Assembly (NCBI RefSeq): GCF_014699035.1
Contig: NZ_JACXAA010000001.1
Location: 372,001-436,000 of the forward strand
Length of the DNA: 64,000 nt
Source: Spirosoma validum
Lineage (GTDB): Bacteria; Bacteroidota; Bacteroidia; Cytophagales; Spirosomataceae
Direction of reading: 5' to 3'
Shown here: positions 50,155 to 58,138 of the stretch, piece by piece
Position numbering within the stretch: the first letter of the stretch is position 1
Layout of the letters: every line of letters starts with the position of its first letter
Position numbers and translations under genes: made by a program
The notes under the pieces: model-generated
Databases searched by the model: none
Told to the model about the DNA's origin: nothing
What the model saw: only the letters and a program-made list of their open reading frames with translations

Positions 50155-52578
50155 ATGCTAACAAACTATCTTAAAATTGCCTGGCGGAACCTGATGAAAA
50201 ACAAAGTTTTTTCATCAATCAACATTGTTGGACTGGCCGTTGGCATGACCTGCTGCATACTGATTGCCGCTTTCGTGACCGATGAGCTGAGCTATGATCG
50301 CTACCCAGCGCAGGCCAATCAGATGTATCGGGTCGAGCTCCGCCTGACGGAGAACGGTGGCGTTACGGATTTTTCCAACGTCGATGCGGCTGTCGGGCCG
50401 GGCATCCAGGCTGCGTTTCCGGAGGTGCTGGCGTCAACGCGTGTATTGCCCTGGAGTCAGGTATTCATGCGCTACCAGGACAAGCAATTTAAAGAGCAGT
50501 CTATTGCCATGGCCGACTCTAACTTTCTGGAACTCTTCTCCATTCCGTTGCTGGAAGGCAATATAAAAACAGCGCTTAAAGAACCCGGCTCCATCGTGGT
50601 CACGAAGGCATTCGCTCAAAAATACTTTGGTACCAGTCCGGCGATGGGAAAAGCGCTTCTGTTTGGCAAACAACAGGAGGTTCGGAAAGTGACGGGCATT
50701 ATCGACAAAATACCCAGCAATACGCACTTTCACTTCGACGCGTTTCTGAGTACGGCCGATCTGGGTATTAAGTCTCCGAGCTGGAGCAACGTCGGTTTTT
50801 ATACGTATCTGGTCCTGAATAAAGAAGCGAATCCACAGAAGCTGGAAGCTAAATTTCCTCAACTGGTTGCCAGATACGTAGTGCCGGAAATACAACGGGA
50901 TATGGGCGTCAGTTTGGCCGAAGCGCAAAAGTCGGTTAATACGTTCCGGTTTACGCTCATGCCACTGACCGATATTCACCTGCACTCGGCCTCCAAGTAC
51001 GAACTGGCTACTAACGGCGACATTAGTTCGGTGTATATATTTAGTATCCTGGCAGTTTTTATCCTGCTCCTGGCGATTGTCAATTTCACCAATCTATCCA
51101 CCGCCAGTGCTGCGAGTCGCTCAAAAGAGATTGGCATCCGGAAAGTGATGGGCTCGGTCAAAACGCAGTTGATCCGGCAGTTTCTGACCGAGTCGACGTT
51201 GCTTACGTTTCTTGCCCTGATTCTGGCCGTTGGCGCAGTTGGTCTGCTCCTGCCTTATTTCAATAAATTGGCCGGGAAAGACATTTCGCTTGATACGTTG
51301 CTATCGCTAAAAAATGGGGTGTTCCTACTGGCATTTGGCTTTTTTGTTGGGATTCTAGCGGGCGCTTATCCAGCCTTTTTATTATCCTTTTCAAAAATTA
51401 CAGCAGTTTTAAAGGGTGGGTCTGCCGTACAAACTAGCCGTCGCAGTAACCTGAGAAGCGGCCTGGTCGTGTTCCAGTTTGCCGTTTCCGGAGCGTTGAT
51501 CGTGGCCACGATGGTTACCTACCAGCAGTTACATTTCATGCAAAACAAGAAAATCGGTTTCGATAAAGAGCAGGTACTGGTTATTCAGGACTCGTATATG
51601 CTGGGGCAAAATGAGGCCGCTTTCAAAGAGCAACTTCAGAAAGATAGCCGCGTGCTTCAGGCCAGTCTATCGGCTAATATTCCGGTTGGTATGAGCAATA
51701 TGGACGGTACGCAGATTTACGTCCGAAGCGACAATAGTAAAGAACGCCATGCCGATATCCAGACCAGCATTTACCACGTCGACGAAGAATACCTGAAAAC
51801 ACTGGGGATACAACTGAAAGAAGGCCGATTTTTCTCAAAAGCGTTTTCGACCGACTCCACGGCCACGATTATTAACGAAACGGCGGCTCGCGAATTGGGT
51901 CTGGGAAACACCAGCCCAATCGGCAAAACAATTGTCCGTTCTGGACAGCGGGAGTTTACCATTATTGGTGTTGTCAAAGACTTTCATTACGCATCGACCC
52001 GGCAAAAAATAGCGCCACTGATGATGCTTTTAGGGCGTAATTCCGGTGCGATTATCGTAAAGGTTAAAGCCGTCGACGCGTCTGATCTGATAGCCTCATT
52101 CCGGAAACAATGGGATGCCTTCAACCCACCCGCTCCGTTCACGTATTCGTTTCTTGATGAGCGATTTGCGTTCTTATACGAGGCCGAACAGAAAACAAGT
52201 CAGCTCTTTACAGTTTTTGCGGTAATCTCCATTGTGATCGCCTGCCTGGGCTTGTTTGGCCTGGCGGCCTTCACGGCGGAACAACGTACCAAAGAGATTG
52301 GGGTTCGCAAAGTACTCGGCGCATCGGTATTCAGCATCATTGGCCTGTTGTCGAAAGACTTTTTAAAACTGGTCCTGATCGCCATCCTCCTGGCAACACC
52401 CATCGCTTGGTTTGCCATGAATCGATGGCTGGAAGATTTCGCGTACCGGATCGACCTTGATTGGTCGGTATTTACGCTGGCGGGTTTGCTCTCTGTGGGC
52501 ATTGCCTTAGTAACGGTGAGTTTCCAAAGTATCAAAGCTGCTTTAATGGATCCGGTAAAATCACTTAAAACGGAATGA
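50155..52578 (+). CDS. Fused MacB/FtsX-like ABC permease, array copy P11
   Basis: 807 residues from ATG 50155 (MLTNYLKIAWRNL); the 19 codons of open frame before it translate the repeat arm and are not homologous to anything in the family. Signature AFVTDELSYDRYPAQANQMYRV. PCD1 is close to P9. First coupling motif KEIGIRKVMGS in STASAASRSKEIG, second KEIGVRKVLGA followed by SVFSIIGLLSKDF. KDFHYASTRQKIAPL in PCD2. The tail is DPVKSLKTE, the only copy with Asp for the otherwise invariant Asn. Confidence 0.92.
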   Translation: MLTNYLKIAWRNLMKNKVFSSINIVGLAVGMTCCILIAAFVTDELSYDRYPAQANQMYRVELRLTENGGVTDFSNVDAAVGPGIQAAFPEVLASTRVLPWSQVFMRYQDKQFKEQSIAMADSNFLELFSIPLLEGNIKTALKEPGSIVVTKAFAQKYFGTSPAMGKALLFGKQQEVRKVTGIIDKIPSNTHFHFDAFLSTADLGIKSPSWSNVGFYTYLVLNKEANPQKLEAKFPQLVARYVVPEIQRDMGVSLAEAQKSVNTFRFTLMPLTDIHLHSASKYELATNGDISSVYIFSILAVFILLLAIVNFTNLSTASAASRSKEIGIRKVMGSVKTQLIRQFLTESTLLTFLALILAVGAVGLLLPYFNKLAGKDISLDTLLSLKNGVFLLAFGFFVGILAGAYPAFLLSFSKITAVLKGGSAVQTSRRSNLRSGLVVFQFAVSGALIVATMVTYQQLHFMQNKKIGFDKEQVLVIQDSYMLGQNEAAFKEQLQKDSRVLQASLSANIPVGMSNMDGTQIYVRSDNSKERHADIQTSIYHVDEEYLKTLGIQLKEGRFFSKAFSTDSTATIINETAARELGLGNTSPIGKTIVRSGQREFTIIGVVKDFHYASTRQKIAPLMMLLGRNSGAIIVKVKAVDASDLIASFRKQWDAFNPPAPFTYSFLDERFAFLYEAEQKTSQLFTVFAVISIVIACLGLFGLAAFTAEQRTKEIGVRKVLGASVFSIIGLLSKDFLKLVLIAILLATPIAWFAMNRWLEDFAYRIDLDWSVFTLAGLLSVGIALVTVSFQSIKAALMDPVKSLKTE

Positions 52579-52668
52579 AGGGAGGAGCGGGACGAAGGGG
52601 ACGAAAGGGATAAGTGGGATTTTCCATCCTCCCTTTCGTCCCTTTTGCCCCTCTCTTCCCTTTACTCC
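52572..52668 (+). repeat. Stop-to-start inverted repeat, junction P11-P12 (purine class)
   Basis: Left 52572-52616 pairs in register with right 52624-52668 with scattered mismatches; the best block is GGGACGAAAGGGA with its complement near 52628-52642. The outermost right block TTCCCTTTACTCC (52656-52668) is the inverse of a permease 3' end (GGAGTAAAGGGA). The left arm has G-runs at 52580, 52589, 52597, 52607 and 52616, about every 9 bases. Confidence 0.85.
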
Positions 52669-52679
52669 CCCCAAAACCT

Positions 52680-55070
52680 ATGCTTCTTAACTACCTCAAA
52701 ATTGCGTATCGGAACCTGGTTCGTAACAAGGTATATAGCCTTCTTACCTTGCTGGGGTTAGCCAGCGGGATGATTTGCGCTATTCTGCTGGGCCTCTATA
52801 TCTACGATGAGCTGACGTTTGACCAATACCATGCCAACGCGGCCAATATTTACCGGCTGAACCTGCACATCAAATGGGAAGACAATGAGATGAACATGGG
52901 AATTGTCTCGGCTCCGATGGGACCGGCACTCCGGCAGGAATACCCCGAAGTCAGTAATGTGTTACGTGTCAAGCCCGGCCATGAGGTGCTGTTTCGGGCA
53001 GGTGAGCAGGCGCTTTATGTGAAGAATGTTCTCTATGCCGATTCGACGCTGTTTTCGTTTTTCGATTATTCGTTCATCGACGGTCAACCACAAACGAGTC
53101 TGCTGCAACCCAATAGCGTCGTTCTTACGCAGAAACTAGCGCTTTTGCTGTTCGGAAAAACGGAAGGGTTGCGGGGTAAAGTTATCCGGGTGAAAGATGA
53201 GCAGTCGATAACCGTGGCGGGTGTAATTCGGGACGTTCCTACTAATCACCATCTGAAGTTTGACGCTATTCTGCCTTACAGCAATACGCAACTCAACGGT
53301 ATCAATCTGACCAAGTGGGATAACTTCGGCTCAGTGACGTACGTACTGCTTCACCCAAACAGTGATGTTCGCCGGCTGAACAGCAAGATGCCCGAGTTTT
53401 ACAAAAAGTACATTGCCCGGGCCATCGGTGATGACAGCGGCAAAGGTGTTACGTTCGACATTACGTTCCAGCCGTTAACGGCCATGCACCTGTACTCCAA
53501 TCACCTGATGGGTGAAGAAAATGGGAGTAACATGGCCTTTGTGTACACGTTCTCGGTCATCGGACTGTTTATTCTGTTGATTGCCATCATTAATTACGTT
53601 AACCTATCGACCGCCCGCTCAACGAGTCGCGCCCGGGAAATCGGCGTCCGAAAAGCCATCGGTTCGTTACGTAGTCAGTTGGTTGGCCAATTCCTGGCCG
53701 AGTCGATGCTTCTATCGTTGCTGGCTCTTGTCCTCAGTTTAGTCTTGGTGCCTGCCTTGCTGCCCTTCTTCAATTATGTCACGGCCAAGACGCTGACTAT
53801 CAACCTGTGGAACGTACAGATACTGGGCTTACTCCTGGGTTTCAGTCTGCTGATTGGCCTGGTCAGTGGCCTCTATCCGGCTTTTGTACTCTCTCGTTTC
53901 AATCCCGTAGCGGTTCTGAAAGGAGCATTCACCAGCAGCGGGAAAGGCATTTTACTCCGAAAATCGCTGGTGGTTCTACAGTTTACGGTTTCCATCATCA
54001 TGATCGTCGGGACATTCGTCGTCTACCGGCAACTTCAGTATATGCGGCATACAGAGCTGGGATTCAATCAGGAACAAGTTCTTATACTTTCGTTAAAAGC
54101 GCCATCCGCTCAGCGTTCGGTTAAGGTTCTGAAAGACAAACTGCTCCAGAACCCGATTATCAAAGGAGCTTCCCTAACCGACGGTTTAGTTGGTGGTGAG
54201 GTCCATAATAAGACTACGTTTAGTTTCTACGCTGGCGGTAAAGAACAACCCATTAGCACCGAATATTTCTCGGTCGATCACAACTTTCTCGACGTTTTAC
54301 AGATCGACCTGAAAGAAGGGCGCAACTTCTCGCCCAACCTGGCCAGCGATTCAACCGGAGCGGTACTCGTCAATGAAGCCATGCTTAAACGGTTAGGCTG
54401 GAAAAACCGGATGACAGGTCTGGTAGAATTCGACACGAAACGAATACCCATTGCGGGCGTTATCCGTGATTTTCACCTGCGTTCACTACGTAACAAAATC
54501 GAACCGCTGGTTCTTGTGCTGCGCGAAGACAGGGGCGACAGATTCATGATTCGGGTAGCGCCCCAGAATGTGCCAGATGCGTTGGCGTACGTCAAAAAAA
54601 CATACGAGCAGATCAACCCAAATCAACCGTTTGAGTATGCGTTTTTGGATCAAACGTTTGCCGAACAGTACCGCGCCGACGAACGGAAAGGCAACCTGTT
54701 TTTGGGCTTTTCGGGTATGGCTATTTTCATCGCCTGTCTGGGTCTGTTTGGCCTCGCTACGTTCACCGCCGAACAACGGACCAAAGAAATTGGCGTCCGG
54801 AAAGTACTGGGTGCCAGCGTCACCAGCATTGTAGCCCTACTTTCAAAAGATTTTCTGAAGCTCGTCCTGATTGCGGTCATCATTGCCAGTCCTATCGCCT
54901 GGTACGTCATGAACCGGTGGCTAGCGGACTTCGCCTACAAGATTAATATGGCCTGGTGGATGTTCGCGCTGGCGGGTGTGCTGGCCGTCAGCATTGCCTT
55001 AGTAACCGTGAGTTTTCAGTCTATCAAAGCCGCCTTGATGAACCCAGTTAAATCATTACGTTCCGAATAA
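52680..55070 (+). CDS. Fused MacB/FtsX-like ABC permease, array copy P12
   Basis: 796 residues from ATG 52680 (MLLNYLKIAYRNL). Signature LYIYDELTFDQYHANAANIYRL. First coupling motif REIGVRKAIGS in STARSTSRAREIG, close to P15; second KEIGVRKVLGA followed by SVTSIVALLSKDF. In PCD2 the family motif appears as RDFHLRSLRNKIEPL. Tail NPVKSLRSE. Its stop codon directly abuts the stop of an antisense Uma2 gene (zero bases between), so unlike the preceding junctions there is no palindromic spacer; it is the probable last gene of the unit P9-P12. Confidence 0.93.
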   Translation: MLLNYLKIAYRNLVRNKVYSLLTLLGLASGMICAILLGLYIYDELTFDQYHANAANIYRLNLHIKWEDNEMNMGIVSAPMGPALRQEYPEVSNVLRVKPGHEVLFRAGEQALYVKNVLYADSTLFSFFDYSFIDGQPQTSLLQPNSVVLTQKLALLLFGKTEGLRGKVIRVKDEQSITVAGVIRDVPTNHHLKFDAILPYSNTQLNGINLTKWDNFGSVTYVLLHPNSDVRRLNSKMPEFYKKYIARAIGDDSGKGVTFDITFQPLTAMHLYSNHLMGEENGSNMAFVYTFSVIGLFILLIAIINYVNLSTARSTSRAREIGVRKAIGSLRSQLVGQFLAESMLLSLLALVLSLVLVPALLPFFNYVTAKTLTINLWNVQILGLLLGFSLLIGLVSGLYPAFVLSRFNPVAVLKGAFTSSGKGILLRKSLVVLQFTVSIIMIVGTFVVYRQLQYMRHTELGFNQEQVLILSLKAPSAQRSVKVLKDKLLQNPIIKGASLTDGLVGGEVHNKTTFSFYAGGKEQPISTEYFSVDHNFLDVLQIDLKEGRNFSPNLASDSTGAVLVNEAMLKRLGWKNRMTGLVEFDTKRIPIAGVIRDFHLRSLRNKIEPLVLVLREDRGDRFMIRVAPQNVPDALAYVKKTYEQINPNQPFEYAFLDQTFAEQYRADERKGNLFLGFSGMAIFIACLGLFGLATFTAEQRTKEIGVRKVLGASVTSIVALLSKDFLKLVLIAVIIASPIAWYVMNRWLADFAYKINMAWWMFALAGVLAVSIALVTVSFQSIKAALMNPVKSLRSE

Positions 55071-55529
55071 CTAATTGAATTCTAAAAACTTACTCAAATC
55101 TAAACTAAGCACGTCAGATTGGGCCGATGAATCGACCAGACCACCGTTACCAAGACGATACCGATACCACTCAGCAGTTTTGTAGTTGTATACAAAGCCT
55201 TCCTGAATCCCATACAGACCACCCTCGACTAATCGAATGACTTTATCGAGATCGCTTTTGACAGCTCTGGTATGGCATACTTCAATAATGATGCGGGTTT
55301 GCTCCGTCTCGTTGTCGTAGAGGATTATGTCGGGAGTTGGGCTACTGACGCCCTCTCCAAGCATAGTCTCAGGAAGTGGTTCGTAAGCAATGCTTTTGTG
55401 ATGGTAGTATAAAACACCCAATTCGACGTGCAGCTTGGAAATAATACGCTGGTGAGTGATTGGAGCATTTACACCCATCTCGTCCTCCATGACGAGGAAT
55501 TTTTGAGGAATGAGATTCGGATAGTCCAT
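55071..55529 (-). CDS. Uma2 family endonuclease-like protein (copy 3, different subfamily)
   Basis: About 152 residues from ATG 55529; a longer frame starts with TTG at 55565 inside the promoter region. The core fits a Uma2/DUF820 PD-(D/E)XK-like fold: TPDIILYDNE (Asp), RIIIEVCHTRAVKSD (Glu, then Lys), a helix DKVIRLVEGGLYGIQEGFVYNY and a Tyr-rich strand. The sequence is clearly unlike copies 1 and 2 (no METVIE start, no LSEIF end), yet it sits in the same arrangement: tail-to-tail with a permease and divergent (50 bases) from the next. Independent acquisition at an equivalent site, or replacement, is implied. Confidence 0.78.
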   Translation of the reverse strand: MDYPNLIPQKFLVMEDEMGVNAPITHQRIISKLHVELGVLYYHHKSIAYEPLPETMLGEGVSSPTPDIILYDNETEQTRIIIEVCHTRAVKSDLDKVIRLVEGGLYGIQEGFVYNYKTAEWYRYRLGNGGLVDSSAQSDVLSLDLSKFLEFN

Positions 55530-55579
55530 ATCAGTCGGGGTTTTTAATAAAACAACGTTTGTCAAATATAAGTAAACTC

Positions 55580-58039
55580 ATGCTACGCAACTATTTCACT
55601 ACTGCCCTTCGCGCCCTAAAGCGCAACTGGAGTTATTCGATTATCAACGTACTGGGTTTGACGTTAAGTCTGGCCTGTTGCCTGCTTTTGTTTCTGGCGA
55701 TACGGTATGAACTGAGTTTCGACAGACACAACACACAGGCTGATCAGACGTACCGAATGATTTCGTTCAACAAAACCTCGAACGATGATCGTCGGAACGC
55801 AGGTATTCCCTTACCAGCGCTGGCGGCCATGCGGAATGACTTTCCGAATCTGAAAAACGAGGTTACTATGGTTCACCGGATTGCGAACGTAGTGGTCACG
55901 GTGAATGAGAAAGCTAGCCGGGCGACCAAAAAATTTCAGGAGGGCGATGGTATACTGGCCTTTGTTGAACCTGAATATTTCCGGCTGTTTGATTACAACT
56001 GGAAAAGCGGTAGCCCCCAGACCGCGCTCAATAATCCGAATACAGTGGTGCTGAGCGAGCCCATGGCGCAAAAATATTTTGGATCAGGTAACCCCATCGG
56101 AAAGACACTACGTGTTGAAAACAAGATGGATTTTGTGGTAACCGGCGTTGTGCAGCAGTTGCCTGCCACAAGCAGTGTTCCCTTTGAGGTCTTGTTGTCA
56201 TTTGCTTCTCTGAAGCAGTACGGAGCATACACAAACTGGGACGACTGGCAGTCGACTTACGGAGGAGCGCAACTGTATCTGAAGTTACCGGGTACGTCGC
56301 AGGATCAGGCAACAGAAGCCGCGCAGATGGAGCAGCAGCTGACGGCTTTCGTCAAAAAATACCATAAATCCGACGATGCCAAAGATCTGATTTATGAGCT
56401 ACAACCCCTGACCAACATCCATTTCGACACCCGCACCGACAATTATGCCAAACGTAGCGTCAGCAAGGAACTGATCTGGGCAATGGGCCTGATTGGACTG
56501 TTTATTTTGATAACTGCCTGTGTCAACTTTATTAATCTGGCCACGGCGCAGGCCATCCGACGTGCGAAAGAAGTCGGCGTTCGCAAAGTGCTGGGCAGTT
56601 CTCGCGGACAACTGGTCCGTCAGTTTCTGGGCGAAACGGGTGTGCTGGCAGGGCTGGCGATGGTACTGGCACTGATTGTTGCGCAGGTGGCATTGCCGTA
56701 CGTGAGCGAGTTACTCAATATTAAACCGGGTGCGGCAACTCTGTTCGACCCAACGGTGATTCTCTTTTTAGTTGTGTTAGGCTTACTCACAACTGTACTG
56801 GCGGGCTTCTATCCAGCTTTAGTCTTGTCGGGCTACCAACCCATTCTGGCCTTAAAAGGTCGGGCGATGAAAACTGCCGGGAAGGGGGTAGCCAATCAAT
56901 TAACCCTTCGCCGGGGCCTGATTGTGGGCCAATTTGCCATCTCGCAGTTGCTGATCATCGGCACCATTATTGCCTACAATCAGATGAACTACTTCCGCTC
57001 CGCCGATCTGGGCTATAGCCGGGATGCGGTGTTGAACGTATTGATACCGGAAAAAAAACCAGGTCAGTTAGAAAGTCTGAAAGCTAAACTGGTTGGCCTA
57101 CCCGGCATTCAGTCATTAAGTTTTGGCATGACAACGCCTTCGTCGACCAGCAACTGGACAACGGGCTTCCGCTTCGAAAACGACGACAAAGAACCCGACT
57201 ATGGCGTATTGATGCGCCCCGCCGATACGGCCTACGTGCACACCTACGGCCTGAAGCTGCTTGCCGGACGCATGTACCAACCCGCCGACACCATGCGGGA
57301 GTATGTTATCAATGAGGCTTTTATGAAACGGCTGGGTTTCCAGGCACCACAGCAAGTCATCGGCAAGTTTTTGAGGGTTAATGGCGAAGACCTGAAAAAG
57401 CCCATTGTTGGCGTCGTGAAAGATTTTAATGCCTTCTCGCTACACCAGCATATCGAGCCGAGTATATTGACCTCCTATCGCGATCAGTACCGCAGCTTAG
57501 GCATCAAACTTTCGGCGAGTTATACAAGCCCGGAACGTATCAGTCAACTGCTGAAAGAGGTAGAAACGGCCTGGAATGCTACGTTCCCGGACTTTGTGTT
57601 CAAGTATACCTTCCTGGATGAAACCCTCGCTAATTTCTACAAAACGGAAGAACGGATGTATTCGCTCTTCCGGCTGCTGGCAGGTATCGCCATTTTCATT
57701 GGTTGTCTGGGCTTATATGGCGTCGTGGCGTTTATGGCCGAGTCGCGAACCAAAGAAGTGGGTATCCGTAAAGCCCTAGGTGCGTCGACGGCTCATATTT
57801 TCGGGCTGTTTTCGATTGATTTCGTCCGGCTGGTCCTTGTCGCCCTAGTGCTGAGTTCGCCCGTAGCGTGGTACGTGATGAATCAGTGGCTACAGAAATT
57901 TGCCTACAAGATTGATATCGAATGGTGGATGTTTGCGCTGGCGGGCGTCCTGGCGGTAGGCGTTGCCTTAGTAACGGTCAGCTTCCAGAGCATCAAAGCC
58001 GCCCTGACGAATCCGGTGACGTCTTTGCGCAGTGAATAA
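55580..58039 (+). CDS. Fused MacB/FtsX-like ABC permease, array copy P13
   Basis: 819 residues from ATG 55580 (MLRNYFTTALRALKRNW). Nearly collinear with P16: the same unusual FTTALRALKRNW opening, then AIRYELSFDRHNTQADQTYRM, a PALAAM segment and FVEPEYFRLFDYNW. First coupling motif KEVGVRKVLGS in AQAIRRAKEVG. The second is KEVGIRKALGA (not KEIG) after VVAFMAESRT. KDFNAFSLHQHIEPS in PCD2. The tail is NPVTSLRSE, with Thr for the otherwise invariant Lys. It is divergent from a Uma2 gene and followed after 99 bases by P14. Confidence 0.93.
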   Translation: MLRNYFTTALRALKRNWSYSIINVLGLTLSLACCLLLFLAIRYELSFDRHNTQADQTYRMISFNKTSNDDRRNAGIPLPALAAMRNDFPNLKNEVTMVHRIANVVVTVNEKASRATKKFQEGDGILAFVEPEYFRLFDYNWKSGSPQTALNNPNTVVLSEPMAQKYFGSGNPIGKTLRVENKMDFVVTGVVQQLPATSSVPFEVLLSFASLKQYGAYTNWDDWQSTYGGAQLYLKLPGTSQDQATEAAQMEQQLTAFVKKYHKSDDAKDLIYELQPLTNIHFDTRTDNYAKRSVSKELIWAMGLIGLFILITACVNFINLATAQAIRRAKEVGVRKVLGSSRGQLVRQFLGETGVLAGLAMVLALIVAQVALPYVSELLNIKPGAATLFDPTVILFLVVLGLLTTVLAGFYPALVLSGYQPILALKGRAMKTAGKGVANQLTLRRGLIVGQFAISQLLIIGTIIAYNQMNYFRSADLGYSRDAVLNVLIPEKKPGQLESLKAKLVGLPGIQSLSFGMTTPSSTSNWTTGFRFENDDKEPDYGVLMRPADTAYVHTYGLKLLAGRMYQPADTMREYVINEAFMKRLGFQAPQQVIGKFLRVNGEDLKKPIVGVVKDFNAFSLHQHIEPSILTSYRDQYRSLGIKLSASYTSPERISQLLKEVETAWNATFPDFVFKYTFLDETLANFYKTEERMYSLFRLLAGIAIFIGCLGLYGVVAFMAESRTKEVGIRKALGASTAHIFGLFSIDFVRLVLVALVLSSPVAWYVMNQWLQKFAYKIDIEWWMFALAGVLAVGVALVTVSFQSIKAALTNPVTSLRSE

Positions 58040-58045
58040 ATTGCA

Positions 58046-58117
58046 GGGAGCAGGGATGGCGTGGATTGCAGGGTTTGTTTCGAGTTCTACCCTGCAATCC
58101 GCGCCATCCCTGCTCCC
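58046..58117 (+). repeat. Inverted repeat, junction P13-P14 (third class)
   Basis: A 29-bp stem (58046-58074 with 58089-58117) with a single T-G pair that would be a wobble in RNA; the loop is 14 bases. It starts with GGGAGCAGGGATGGCG, a sequence unrelated to the other junction classes. It begins six bases after the P13 stop and ends 21 bases before the P14 start. Confidence 0.93.
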
Positions 58118-58138
58118 CAGCCCAAATCCTTATGCCCT

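Noticed and set aside
33721..52668. Purine-class dyads as ordinary Rho-independent terminators
   Set aside because: No T-run follows the stems, the arms fill the whole spacer up to the next start, and genes on both sides are same-strand; only the dyad after P1 has a terminator-like tail.
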